This document shows positions 29,001 through 36,998 of a DNA stretch of 64,000 nt, in pieces. The stretch spans positions 62,001 to 126,000 of the forward strand of contig NZ_VTAV01000008.1 in NCBI RefSeq assembly GCF_008180195.1, read 5' to 3'. The stretch comes from Sphingobacterium phlebotomi (GTDB lineage Bacteria; Bacteroidota; Bacteroidia; Sphingobacteriales; Sphingobacteriaceae). Both the position numbers and the translations under genes were made by a program. How positions within the stretch are numbered: the first letter of the stretch is position 1; the number at the start of each line of letters is the position of its first letter. The notes below the pieces were generated by a model. It made no database searches and had not been told where the DNA came from. It saw only the letters and a program-made list of their open reading frames with translations.

Positions 29001-30050
29001 GGCAACAACCAGGTTTCGGGCGGACAGCAAGGATCTGGTATCGGCTTGCATCTTACCCAGGTATTGGTGGAGAAACACGGGGGAAGTGTGTCTGCGGAAA
29101 ACTGGACAGATAAGCCCGGAAGTCGCTTTATCGTAAAAATACCAATGGGTACCAGCCATTTACCGAAGACACAGTTGGTAAAAGATAACGACAATAAAAA
29201 TACTTTGCTTGAAAAACCACCTATCACATCGACCGCAGCAGAGCCCGTTATCTCTCATATCATTCCGCACAAAACAAATTTCAAAGTACTCGTCGTGGAC
29301 GATGAAAAAGATATACTACGATACGTGAGCCAGGAACTGCAAAGTATCTATAAAATTATATCTGCCGAAAATGGAAATGACGCCTTTCAGCTTGCCTTAT
29401 CCCAGCTCCCGGATTTGGTTATATCCGATGTCTCGATGCCGGATATGGATGGATTTGAACTTGTCAAAAAAATAAAGAGCAACAGCTCGACAAATCATAT
29501 TCCGGTTATCCTACTCACGGCCAAAATAAACCACGAAGACCGTATGCAGGGAATCGGTTTAGGTGCCGACGCATACCTCACCAAACCATTTCTCATCGAA
29601 GAGTTATTGATCATGGCCGAGAACTTGATTAAAAACCGGATGACAGTCAAAGGGAAATATTCGGGCGCGCAGCAGCAGGAAGGAAAAGTAAAGACGATCT
29701 CCTTTAAATCAAGCGATGAGATCCTGATGGAACGCATCGTTGGCATCATTAACAAATACCTGGAAGACCCCTGCCTCAATGTGCAGCTGTTAGCCGATGA
29801 AGTTGGACTAAGCCGCGTACAGTTACATCGAAAAGTGAAGGCATTAACAGGTATTTCGACGAGCGAGTTTATTCGAAATATACGCCTCAAGCAAGCCGAA
29901 AAATTACTATTGGATAAGCAAATGAATATCTCCCAGGTAGCTTATGCGCTGGGCTTTACCAATCAGACACATTTCTCTACACTGTTTAAAAAAATGTATG
30001 GTTTGAGTCCATCGGAATACATCAACCGCCACGCGAAGCAGCATAGTTGA
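26046..30050 (+). CDS. Hybrid two-component system sensor-regulator (HTCS)
   Basis: All phosphorelay parts are in one inner-membrane protein of 1334 residues. A signal peptide (to about 20) is followed by two seven-bladed propeller halves of Reg_prop repeats (about 25-690; recurring patterns like GNIWCSTYNGI), a Y_Y_Y domain (about 708-768) and a transmembrane helix (about 773-795). Then come HisKA with His814 in DISHEIRSP, HATPase (about 920-1040), a receiver with Asp1128 in ISDVSMPDMDG and an AraC-type DNA-binding domain (about 1225-1330). In Bacteroides such proteins bind a polysaccharide breakdown product in the periplasm and activate the adjacent locus. Here it is divergent from the nine-gene xylan operon, so the signal is probably a xylo-oligosaccharide. 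Confidence 0.97.
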   Translation: MLRVFLLSIFSFCTLLVSGQATRIYDHRDYGFGELSSNLIKSISQDKNGYIWIATEYGLNKFDGIRFIQYLHDIQDSTSISSNHVTILHRDCRDHLWIGCSNGLQYYDENKDQFIRIQFPDQIAPHITDILTRQDESLLVTTSGWGLFSIDIANGIAVPLEGANQRIGGMYGRKLIEDKDQHIWIAMDRLGVFRLSPDFQQVRKLSPDQVPFPNGDKYNMLATNTGDVVLSYHAEMVLADRSARHFQPITFNGNRRPFINEIQLNEEGTTVIVSTEREGMWHLPLSERPLRLQQMELSNLDKNYSNARISSFLQDREKNLWLGWFQRGLVFIPSSNKQFEFWRVLEIEESDKNKINAITTDYHGYIWYSVDGMGVFQADSAGHIIQTLPDLNDITQLTLGDQGDIWFLSYKRGLGKIANGREIIYLNQFSGGDTNTMIFGKNKKLYISIFGRGFIEYDPRTNTSRQFSMNNTITSAGTLGNDWINTILCDQEGLIWLGHHKGISCYDPRKNAFVNQRANRDLSEQIVLSLLQDKQQNIWVGTYNGLHKIAKSTWELSSYTTNNGLSSNVISGLGEDKQGNIWCSTYNGINYVNPTDNKVVNYYTGDGLVDRSYNSSVYHQDADGKIYYGGKQGITSFFPQQIHISEYTHPVYITNLYIRNQTIKPGDLSGGKPIYTQGLSKANTFYFGSQDDSFTLELSTMDFNSPENIHYEYRLKGFNKTWNTTLPGVNLITYNNLSSGEHELEIRACKFGAYSESKFVTLHVMPPWYRSTLAYLIYLAVFIGILTLIANYLRERRLEKLHAYKLQLFTDISHEIRSPLTLVLSPIDKLIKNATDRQAKETLQNMRRNAHRILNLVNQLLDIRKLESGQLQLKFQETNLTDFIKQCAEAYEQQAEERNITFQITSDATYIPVWMDTNSLDKVLHNLLSNAFKYTPDGGTINVHVTSSFNKQNTKQPSYAEITVSDTGPGIPEEDTLKIFKRFYQGNNQVSGGQQGSGIGLHLTQVLVEKHGGSVSAENWTDKPGSRFIVKIPMGTSHLPKTQLVKDNDNKNTLLEKPPITSTAAEPVISHIIPHKTNFKVLVVDDEKDILRYVSQELQSIYKIISAENGNDAFQLALSQLPDLVISDVSMPDMDGFELVKKIKSNSSTNHIPVILLTAKINHEDRMQGIGLGADAYLTKPFLIEELLIMAENLIKNRMTVKGKYSGAQQQEGKVKTISFKSSDEILMERIVGIINKYLEDPCLNVQLLADEVGLSRVQLHRKVKALTGISTSEFIRNIRLKQAEKLLLDKQMNISQVAYALGFTNQTHFSTLFKKMYGLSPSEYINRHAKQHS

Positions 30051-30173
30051 TATGCTTTATTTCATAGGTGTTGGTTAAGAAATATTTAATTAACATAAAC
30101 CTAACAATAACATCATACAAGCATCTTACTTTTAAACCTATTACCTCCATTTCACATAGGACTATAATTTAAG

Positions 30174-31805
30174 ATGGCGATTTTATTCAGGTATGTATTT
30201 CTTCCGGTGTTCTTTTTATGTACAGGTAAGGTGCTTCTTGCTCAAAACGATGTTCCTTCCCCACCGCTCCTACAGGAATCGATGCGTGAAAATCCAGATT
30301 TAGCTTTTAAACAGATAAGAAGAACGCTACAAGGTGCTTTAGCCGATAGCGACCACTACCAAGCTGCGGTGTGCTACGGACAACTTGGTGACCTATACTA
30401 TTTTCAGGCGGCCTACTTACAAGCATTGGACAATTTCTACCGTGCCGAGTCCCTACTCCGGAAACAAGAAAAGCTACCGGAACTGGCAGCGATATGGATT
30501 AAAATCGGTGAAACAAAGCTCCATAACAGACAATATCCTTCATCCTTAGAAGCCTTTGAACAAGGGCTTGCTTTATATAAATCGGTAGATGCAGTGGAAG
30601 GTATCGCTGACGCGCTAGCACACATCGGACAGGTGCACGAGAAAAACGGAAATCTGGAAGAGGCTAAACGTTATCAGCAGCTGGCACTTGGACAGCTCGG
30701 GGAGAAAAGCGACTGGGCGCTTTCCGCCAAAATCCATGAAAATATCGGCAGCATTTATGAAGATATCTTTCAGCTCGACTCCGCCCGCTTATATTTCAGC
30801 AAAGCTTTGGAAATTGCCCAGAAGACGCAAGATAAGACGCTCCATATCCGGATTACCAATAATATGGGCGACATTCACCGGAAAACGGGCGAATACAACG
30901 ATGCACTGGCCTATACGCGTAACGCGGCCTCCTTGGCAAAAAAGACGAACGAGCATTATCAGCTGGCCAGTGCCTATCGTGATCTCTCCAAAATATTTTC
31001 CTTGACCGGACAGTACGATAGCGCCTACCATTACAGTGAAGCCGGAAGAAATATCCATACCGAGATATTCTCCGAAGATAATGCCAAACAATTAACGATA
31101 CTGCAAACTTTATTTGAACTGGAACAGAAAGAGGATGCTATTACCCAATACGAAAGGGAGCGGAGAATTCACTTCACCATGTTGCTATTCGGTATAGCCA
31201 TTGTCTTGCTCCTCCTATTCCTAGGGCTCAGCATCATTAGCCGGCAGCGATCAAAGATTGCCAATGAACGCAAACTTAACGAGCAAAATCAAAAACTCCA
31301 CGAGACACAGAAGATCGCCATGGAGACCGATCTCTATAACAAGCAGCTGAAAGCCGAAAACCTGCGAAACGAGCTGGAGCTCAAAAGCAAGGAACTGACA
31401 AGCCATACCCTTCACCTGATCCAGAAAAACCAGCTTCTTGAAGAGCTGAAGGAAAAGCTTGGCGAAATCGTTAATAACGATAAGCGAGATCAGCGAAAAG
31501 AATTAAAACAGCTCTTGAATCTGCTCCAACTCAACCACAACCAAGACAAAAACTGGGAGGACTTTCGCGTTGTATTCGAACGTGTACACGAACATTTCTT
31601 CGAGGGATTAATGGCACACTGCAGCAAACTAAGTTCCGCAGACCTCCGATTGGCTGCATTATTAAAAATGAACCTACGTTCGGCCGACATAGCCACTATG
31701 CTCGGCATATCACAAGATAGTCTTCGAATCGCCCGATATCGGCTACGGAAAAAACTCGACCTACCCGAAGGGGAAAGCTTAAGCACATTTATCCAGAAGC
31801 TTTAA
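30174..31805 (+). CDS. Membrane-anchored TPR regulator with C-terminal LuxR-like HTH
   Basis: The protein starts with a signal peptide (to about residue 24, VLLAQ). Next is a run of tetratricopeptide repeats (about 45-310; e.g. YFSKALEIAQKTQ, GDIHRKTGEYNDALAY), a transmembrane helix (about 332-356), a coiled coil (about 357-430) and a C-terminal helix-turn-helix (about 488-530) of the LuxR/sigma-4 kind (LRSADIATMLGISQDSLRIARYRLRKKL). The layout places TPRs in the periplasm and the HTH in the cytoplasm, a transmembrane one-component sensor common in Bacteroidota. It stands 238 nt upstream of the phytate-type TonB receptor operon on the same strand and is a candidate regulator of it. DNA binding is inferred. 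Confidence 0.8.
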   Translation: MAILFRYVFLPVFFLCTGKVLLAQNDVPSPPLLQESMRENPDLAFKQIRRTLQGALADSDHYQAAVCYGQLGDLYYFQAAYLQALDNFYRAESLLRKQEKLPELAAIWIKIGETKLHNRQYPSSLEAFEQGLALYKSVDAVEGIADALAHIGQVHEKNGNLEEAKRYQQLALGQLGEKSDWALSAKIHENIGSIYEDIFQLDSARLYFSKALEIAQKTQDKTLHIRITNNMGDIHRKTGEYNDALAYTRNAASLAKKTNEHYQLASAYRDLSKIFSLTGQYDSAYHYSEAGRNIHTEIFSEDNAKQLTILQTLFELEQKEDAITQYERERRIHFTMLLFGIAIVLLLLFLGLSIISRQRSKIANERKLNEQNQKLHETQKIAMETDLYNKQLKAENLRNELELKSKELTSHTLHLIQKNQLLEELKEKLGEIVNNDKRDQRKELKQLLNLLQLNHNQDKNWEDFRVVFERVHEHFFEGLMAHCSKLSSADLRLAALLKMNLRSADIATMLGISQDSLRIARYRLRKKLDLPEGESLSTFIQKL

Positions 31806-31971
31806 CGCGCTTGTTAAAGATAAGCCAATATAAGCTTAATACAAACTTAATGGCTCCAAAAACAAAGTATAAAACACTGATAAACAACTTTTTAAAAAAT
31901 AAAAAAACAGATTGTTGCTGTGTTGTATACGGTTAAAAAACCTGTGTTGATGTTTTGTTTACGGCAGAAAA

Positions 31972-32002
31972 TTGTAATTGCCGGCAAGGTCTCTAACCTT
32001 TG
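31972..32002 (+). promoter_or_regulatory. Candidate promoter of the TonB receptor/phosphatase/phytase operon
   Basis: TTG at 31972-31974 is followed after exactly 19 nt by TAACCTTTG at 31994-32002, resembling the Bacteroidota -33 (TTTG) and -7 (TAnnTTTG) elements with one extra base in the -7 box. Transcription would start near 32007, giving a leader of about 36 nt before the ATG at 32044. Confidence 0.45.
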
Positions 32003-32043
32003 CCAAAGTATTAATTAACGTTATCCATATCAAAAAAATTATT

Positions 32044-34842
32044 ATGAAATTTATTTACACGATGTTGCTTTTATTATGTTGCACGGCATCTTATGCGCAG
32101 ACAACCATCTTAAAAGGCAAAGTTTTGGATGTCAACGACAGTTTTTCCCTGCCGGGCGCCACGTTAAAATTAGAACCCAGCAACCGATATACCATATCGG
32201 ATATCGCTGGAGACTTTGAATTTCTAAATGTTCCTGCCGGCACCTATACCCTTAGCGTGAACTATATGGGGTATCAAGTTTACGCGCAACAAGTAAAGGT
32301 AAACGGTAAAAACGAACAAATGAAGGTATTTCTTTCACCACTCACGCAAACGATCGGTGAAGTCAGTGTAATGGGTGACATCGCCAAAGGACAAGCTAGA
32401 GCACTGAACCAACAGAAAAACAACAGTAATATTACCAATATCATTTCCAGCGATCAAGTCGGACGTTTTCCGGACCAGAATATCGGTGATGCCTTGAAAC
32501 GCGTTCCCGGTATTACCATGCAGAACGATCAGGGCGAAGCGCGTAATATCATCGTCCGCGGGCTATCTCCTGAATTGAACTCTGTGACGCTGAATGGCGA
32601 CCGCATTCCTTCCGCTGAGGGTGATAACCGCAACGTACAGATGGACTTGATCCCGGCTGATATGATCTCCACCATTGAGGTAAACAAGACCTTAACACCA
32701 GATATGGACGCAGACGCCATCGGTGGATCCGTTAACCTGATTACCCGTGCGGTACCGAATAAACAACGTATTTCCGCTACATTAGGTGGTGGGTATATGC
32801 CTATCCGCGAAAAAGGCATCTACAACGGTTCGATCGTGTATGGTAATCGCTTTGCCAACAACAAATTGGGGGTTGTGCTAAGTGGTACCATCCAAAGCCA
32901 GAATTTCGGGTCGGATAATATTGAAGCCGCCTGGGAACAAGAGGATAATGACCCATTTGTGGAAGAGATGGAAATCCGTAAATATGATGTGCAACGTATC
33001 CGTCGTAGTTTCTCCCTGGCAACCGACTATGAGATCAACTCCAGAAACCGTCTTGAATTGAATGCCATATACAACTGGCGTGACGACCGTGAAAACCGTT
33101 ATGCCGTGACCTACACTGATCTGGAGTGGGATGCTGACCAAAATTCGTATATGGGCGGTATCCGCAGACAGACGAAAGGTGGTCTGGATGACAACACGAA
33201 TAAAAATGCACGTCTCGAAAGACAAACTGTCATGAATTTCTCCTTACGGGGCGAACACCTGCTTACTTCTAAATTAGATTTTGACTGGGCTGCTTCCTAC
33301 TCTAAAGCTTCCGAAGATCGCCCTAACGAACGCTATATCGAGTTTGAACAAGAAGATCTCTTGTTGAACAACGATTTTTCAAACCCGCGCAAACCTTTCG
33401 TGGGGGACAACTACCATGATTATTCGCAGTTTGAGCTGAGAGAGCTAACGGATAACCAAGATTACACTTCGGAAGACGAATTTGGGGCAAAACTCAATTT
33501 CCGTGTCCCGTTGAGTGTCATTGCCGATCAAAAAGGACGGTTTCGTTTTGGTACGCGATTGCGCATCAAGAACAAGAAAAGAGATAATATCTTTTACGAA
33601 TATTCGCCCGTAGATGGTTTAGGTGCCATGAGCTCCATACCGTTGGAAAACTGGTCTGGCAGCAATTTCGCACCCGGCAGCCAGTACACACCGGGTGGCT
33701 TTGTCGACAAAAGATATTTGGGTGGATTAGACCTGCACAACACATCGCTATTCGAGCAAGATGCCGCACCTTCTGAGTACCTTGCCGAAAACTACCATGC
33801 AAAGGAGCTCATCGGTGCAGGGTATGTCCGCTGGGACCAAAACTTTACCGAACGGACATCGATGATCGTCGGTGCCCGTGTAGAATATACCAAAATCGAT
33901 TACACCGGGAACTATGTACAGGATGAGGAAGAGCTTTTGGGCGAGGTAAACAACAAAAATGATTACGTCAATATATTGCCTAGTATAACGTTCAGACATG
34001 ATGTAACCAAGGATTTTATATTGCGCGCCGCGGTCACAACGAGCTTAGCCCGTCCGAATTACTATGCATTGGCACCTTTCGTCAGTTCGCTTCCAGGGGA
34101 TTATGAAATCGCAGCAGGAAATCCGGATTTGAAAGCAACGTATGCAACCAACTTCGATTTGATGGCAGAAAACTATTTCGAAAATATCGGAATCGTATCT
34201 GCCGGAATCTTCTATAAGAACCTGCAAAACTTTATCTATAGCTATCGCGATGCCAACTATACCCGGGAGAAATTCGCTGCGGACTTTCCGGATATCACGA
34301 ACCCTATCCCGGCAGACGCTGATAGACAATGGACATTTGTACAATCCCGCAATGGTGATAAAGTCGATGTGTATGGCGCAGAAGTTGCCTTTCAACGACA
34401 GCTCGACTTCCTTCCGGGAAAATTCTTAAAAGGTTTCGGTATTTATGCCAACTACACTTATACACATTCGGTGGCCAAAGGAATTACCAGTGAGGATGGT
34501 GAGGAAAGAACCGGTTTGGGTCTTCCACGTACAGCTCCACACATGCTGAATGGTTCTATATCTTGGGAAAATGATAAGTTTTCTGCCCGGGTATCGGCCA
34601 ACTATACGGCAGCTTATCTAGATGAGATCGGCGAGGCTGACTTCTATGACGCCTATTATGATAAGCAATTTTTCCTGGACGCCAATGCGGCCTATAAGAT
34701 CACCAAACAACTACGTATTTTCGGAGAGGCAAACAACCTGACGAACCAGCCTTTGCGCTATTATCAGGGAAGCGGCAACCGCACCATGCAATTGGAATAT
34801 TATCGTCCGCGCTTTAATTTAGGGTTGAAATTTGATTTATAA
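32044..34842 (+). CDS. TonB-dependent receptor of a phosphate/phytate-type operon
   Basis: From the ATG at 32044 the protein has a signal peptide (MKFIYTMLLLLCCTASYAQ), a carboxypeptidase-D regulatory-like domain (about residues 22-100), a plug with ISSDQVGRFPDQNIGDALKR and GGSVNLITR, and a long beta-barrel ending RPRFNLGLKFDL. The longer frame beginning at 31978 would use TTG and bury the signal peptide, so 32044 is chosen. It imports a ligand across the outer membrane by TonB. The following genes encode a metallophosphatase and a phytase, overlapping this gene by one base (TAATG) and then 23 nt apart, so an organic phosphate such as an inositol phosphate is the suggested ligand. Confidence 0.93.
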   Translation: MKFIYTMLLLLCCTASYAQTTILKGKVLDVNDSFSLPGATLKLEPSNRYTISDIAGDFEFLNVPAGTYTLSVNYMGYQVYAQQVKVNGKNEQMKVFLSPLTQTIGEVSVMGDIAKGQARALNQQKNNSNITNIISSDQVGRFPDQNIGDALKRVPGITMQNDQGEARNIIVRGLSPELNSVTLNGDRIPSAEGDNRNVQMDLIPADMISTIEVNKTLTPDMDADAIGGSVNLITRAVPNKQRISATLGGGYMPIREKGIYNGSIVYGNRFANNKLGVVLSGTIQSQNFGSDNIEAAWEQEDNDPFVEEMEIRKYDVQRIRRSFSLATDYEINSRNRLELNAIYNWRDDRENRYAVTYTDLEWDADQNSYMGGIRRQTKGGLDDNTNKNARLERQTVMNFSLRGEHLLTSKLDFDWAASYSKASEDRPNERYIEFEQEDLLLNNDFSNPRKPFVGDNYHDYSQFELRELTDNQDYTSEDEFGAKLNFRVPLSVIADQKGRFRFGTRLRIKNKKRDNIFYEYSPVDGLGAMSSIPLENWSGSNFAPGSQYTPGGFVDKRYLGGLDLHNTSLFEQDAAPSEYLAENYHAKELIGAGYVRWDQNFTERTSMIVGARVEYTKIDYTGNYVQDEEELLGEVNNKNDYVNILPSITFRHDVTKDFILRAAVTTSLARPNYYALAPFVSSLPGDYEIAAGNPDLKATYATNFDLMAENYFENIGIVSAGIFYKNLQNFIYSYRDANYTREKFAADFPDITNPIPADADRQWTFVQSRNGDKVDVYGAEVAFQRQLDFLPGKFLKGFGIYANYTYTHSVAKGITSEDGEERTGLGLPRTAPHMLNGSISWENDKFSARVSANYTAAYLDEIGEADFYDAYYDKQFFLDANAAYKITKQLRIFGEANNLTNQPLRYYQGSGNRTMQLEYYRPRFNLGLKFDL

Positions 34843-35840
34843 TGAAAAAAATATTTTTAGCAACCATTATCTGTTTCAACCTGACACTGGCATTCGGACA
34901 GGTAACGCCTTTCGAGTATGAGAAACAGACCGGGTATAAAGGGAAGAACATTCCCGATTTAACCTATATCGAAGACAGCTATAGCTTTTTGGTATTGGGT
35001 GACTTTGGGCGTGTAGGCGATTATTATCAACAGGACGTAGCACGGGAATTGGGACATGCAACGATCGCTCTTGAGGCGGAATTTATCGTCTCGGTTGGTG
35101 ATAATTTTTATCCCAACGGCGTGGCAAGCACCACCGACTATCATTGGATATCTTCTTTTGAAACTATTTATAAAGATCCGAGCCTATATACGGATTGGTA
35201 TGTCGCGCTGGGAAACCATGACTACCGGGGAAATGTCCAGGCGCAAATCGACTATTCCAATATCAGCAGACGGTGGAACATGCCAGCCCGATATTACAGC
35301 AAAACATTCGAAGTAAACGACAATGAAAAGCTGCTTCTGATTGTGATGGATACCAATCCATACATCGACAGCTATCATGAAGACCCTGAAAAATATACAG
35401 GCATAGCAGGGCAAGATACGGCCAAACAAACCCAATGGTTGACCGAACAGCTACAAACAGACGATCCGCAGGTAAAATGGAAGATCGTTGTAGGTCATCA
35501 TCCGCTATATTCCGGAGGGAAACGTAAAGAAAGCGAAGACACTAAATTGTTTGAAAAAAAGTTTGCGGACTTATTTGACCAACATCAGGTTGATGCCTAT
35601 ATCTGTGGTCATGAGCATGATTTACAGATCATCAAGCCCCAAGGGCGGTTTACCACACAATTTCTTTCCGGTGCTGCCAGCGAAGTGCGTGCGTCCGGGA
35701 ATCGGGAAGGAACGATTTTCGCGGCTGCGGAGTCTGGTTTTATGGCATTTTCCATAGTCGATGGCAAAATACTTGTACAGACTGTCCGCGCAAATGAAAC
35801 AGGTGCGAAAGTCCTGCACAAATATGAGTTAACAAAATAA
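34842..35840 (+). CDS. Secreted purple-acid-phosphatase-like metallophosphoesterase
   Basis: A signal peptide (to about residue 19, LAFGQ) precedes a calcineurin-type dinuclear metal site with all five motifs visible: GDFG, GDNFY, GNHDY, VVGHHPLYSGG and GHEHD. Domain order and length (332 residues) fit the tartrate-resistant/purple acid phosphatase group, which hydrolyses phosphomonoesters. The start codon overlaps the stop of the TonB receptor gene (TAATG), which implies translational coupling. With the phytase downstream it would release phosphate from partially dephosphorylated inositol phosphates or other esters in the periplasm. Confidence 0.9.
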   Translation: MKKIFLATIICFNLTLAFGQVTPFEYEKQTGYKGKNIPDLTYIEDSYSFLVLGDFGRVGDYYQQDVARELGHATIALEAEFIVSVGDNFYPNGVASTTDYHWISSFETIYKDPSLYTDWYVALGNHDYRGNVQAQIDYSNISRRWNMPARYYSKTFEVNDNEKLLLIVMDTNPYIDSYHEDPEKYTGIAGQDTAKQTQWLTEQLQTDDPQVKWKIVVGHHPLYSGGKRKESEDTKLFEKKFADLFDQHQVDAYICGHEHDLQIIKPQGRFTTQFLSGAASEVRASGNREGTIFAAAESGFMAFSIVDGKILVQTVRANETGAKVLHKYELTK

Positions 35841-35863
35841 ACACACACCATAATCACAACACC

Positions 35864-36934
35864 ATGAACAAACTATTTATTTGGCCCACCTTACTCCTCT
35901 TGGCAACATCCTGTCAAGACCGTATGGCTCCGGTAGCCGATAACGCGATTAAGCCGACGGTCATTACCGAACCGACTCCAAACGATACGGACGACCCCGC
36001 TATCTGGGTACATCCCGACGATCCGACGAAAAGCCTCATCATCGGAACCGACAAGGAAGTCGGGGGTGGACTTTACGTTTATGATCTACAAGGCAAGATC
36101 GTCAACAAATTTATCGATATGGAGCGCCCGAATAACGTGGATGTGGCGTACGGCTTAATGATCAATGGAAAAAAGACCGATATTGCGGTGACAACCGAGC
36201 GTAAAGCACACCGTCTACGCGTGTTTTCGTTACCGGATTTAACCCCTATCGACAATGGCGGTATTCCGATTTTCGAAGGTGAAATGGGTGAAGAAGAACG
36301 CGACGGAATGGGAATTGCACTGTACACCAAACAAATCGATTCAGCCGAGGTGGAAATCCAGGCAATCGTGGGGCGCAAAACAGGGCCGTCAGGAAGCTAT
36401 CTATGGCAATATAAATTGGCAGGTAACAGTGACGGCACGGTATCTGGTGAAGTTATCCGTAAATTCGGCACCTACAGTGGAAAGAAAGAAATCGAAGCTA
36501 TCGCCGTCGATAACGAGCTGGGTTACGTCTATTACTCCGATGAAACCGTCGGCGTTCGGAAATACTATGCTGACGCTGAAAAAGGAGACGAAGAGCTGGC
36601 TCTTTTTGCACAGGACGATGCGCAAAGAGATCATGAGGGTATCGCTATTTATAAGAAAGACGACAAAACAGGATATCTCTTAGTTTCTAACCAGCAAAAC
36701 AATACTTTTTTAGTATACAAAAGAGAGGGCGAAGCCGGTAATCCGCATGAACATACCCTGATTGCAGACATTCCGGTTTCCACGGTTGAATGCGACGGTG
36801 CAGATGCGCTGCATGTCAATTTTGGAAGTCAGTTTCCCAACGGCATATTTATCGCGATGAGTAACGGCAATGTATTCCATCTCTATGATTGGAATATTTT
36901 GCAAGACTGGATAGATCAACATCCCATTAAGTAA
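35864..36934 (+). CDS. Beta-propeller phytase lipoprotein
   Basis: The protein has a lipoprotein signal (LLLLATSC, Cys 17) and then the six-bladed beta-propeller phytase fold. Visible family blocks are DTDDPAIWVHPDDP at the start, PNNVDVAYGL, ERDGMGIALY, LGYVYYSDETVGVRKY, RDHEGIAIY and the closing DGADALHV. These enzymes use calcium to hydrolyse phytate (inositol hexakisphosphate). It is the last gene of the operon with a TonB receptor and a phosphatase, and a strong hairpin begins at its stop codon. Confidence 0.93.
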   Translation: MNKLFIWPTLLLLATSCQDRMAPVADNAIKPTVITEPTPNDTDDPAIWVHPDDPTKSLIIGTDKEVGGGLYVYDLQGKIVNKFIDMERPNNVDVAYGLMINGKKTDIAVTTERKAHRLRVFSLPDLTPIDNGGIPIFEGEMGEEERDGMGIALYTKQIDSAEVEIQAIVGRKTGPSGSYLWQYKLAGNSDGTVSGEVIRKFGTYSGKKEIEAIAVDNELGYVYYSDETVGVRKYYADAEKGDEELALFAQDDAQRDHEGIAIYKKDDKTGYLLVSNQQNNTFLVYKREGEAGNPHEHTLIADIPVSTVECDGADALHVNFGSQFPNGIFIAMSNGNVFHLYDWNILQDWIDQHPIK

Positions 36935-36978
36935 AAAACAAATGGCGGAACATGAGAAATGTCCGCCATTTGTTTTTT
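36933..36978. terminator. Bidirectional terminator between phytase and GH28
   Basis: A 17-bp perfect stem (AAAAAACAAATGGCGGA and its complement at 36962-36978) with a 12-nt loop is A-rich on one side and T-rich on the other. The left arm begins inside the phytase stop codon. The position between convergent genes suits termination in both directions. Confidence 0.92.
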
Positions 36979-36998
36979 ACAAAGCTTATTCGAGATGG

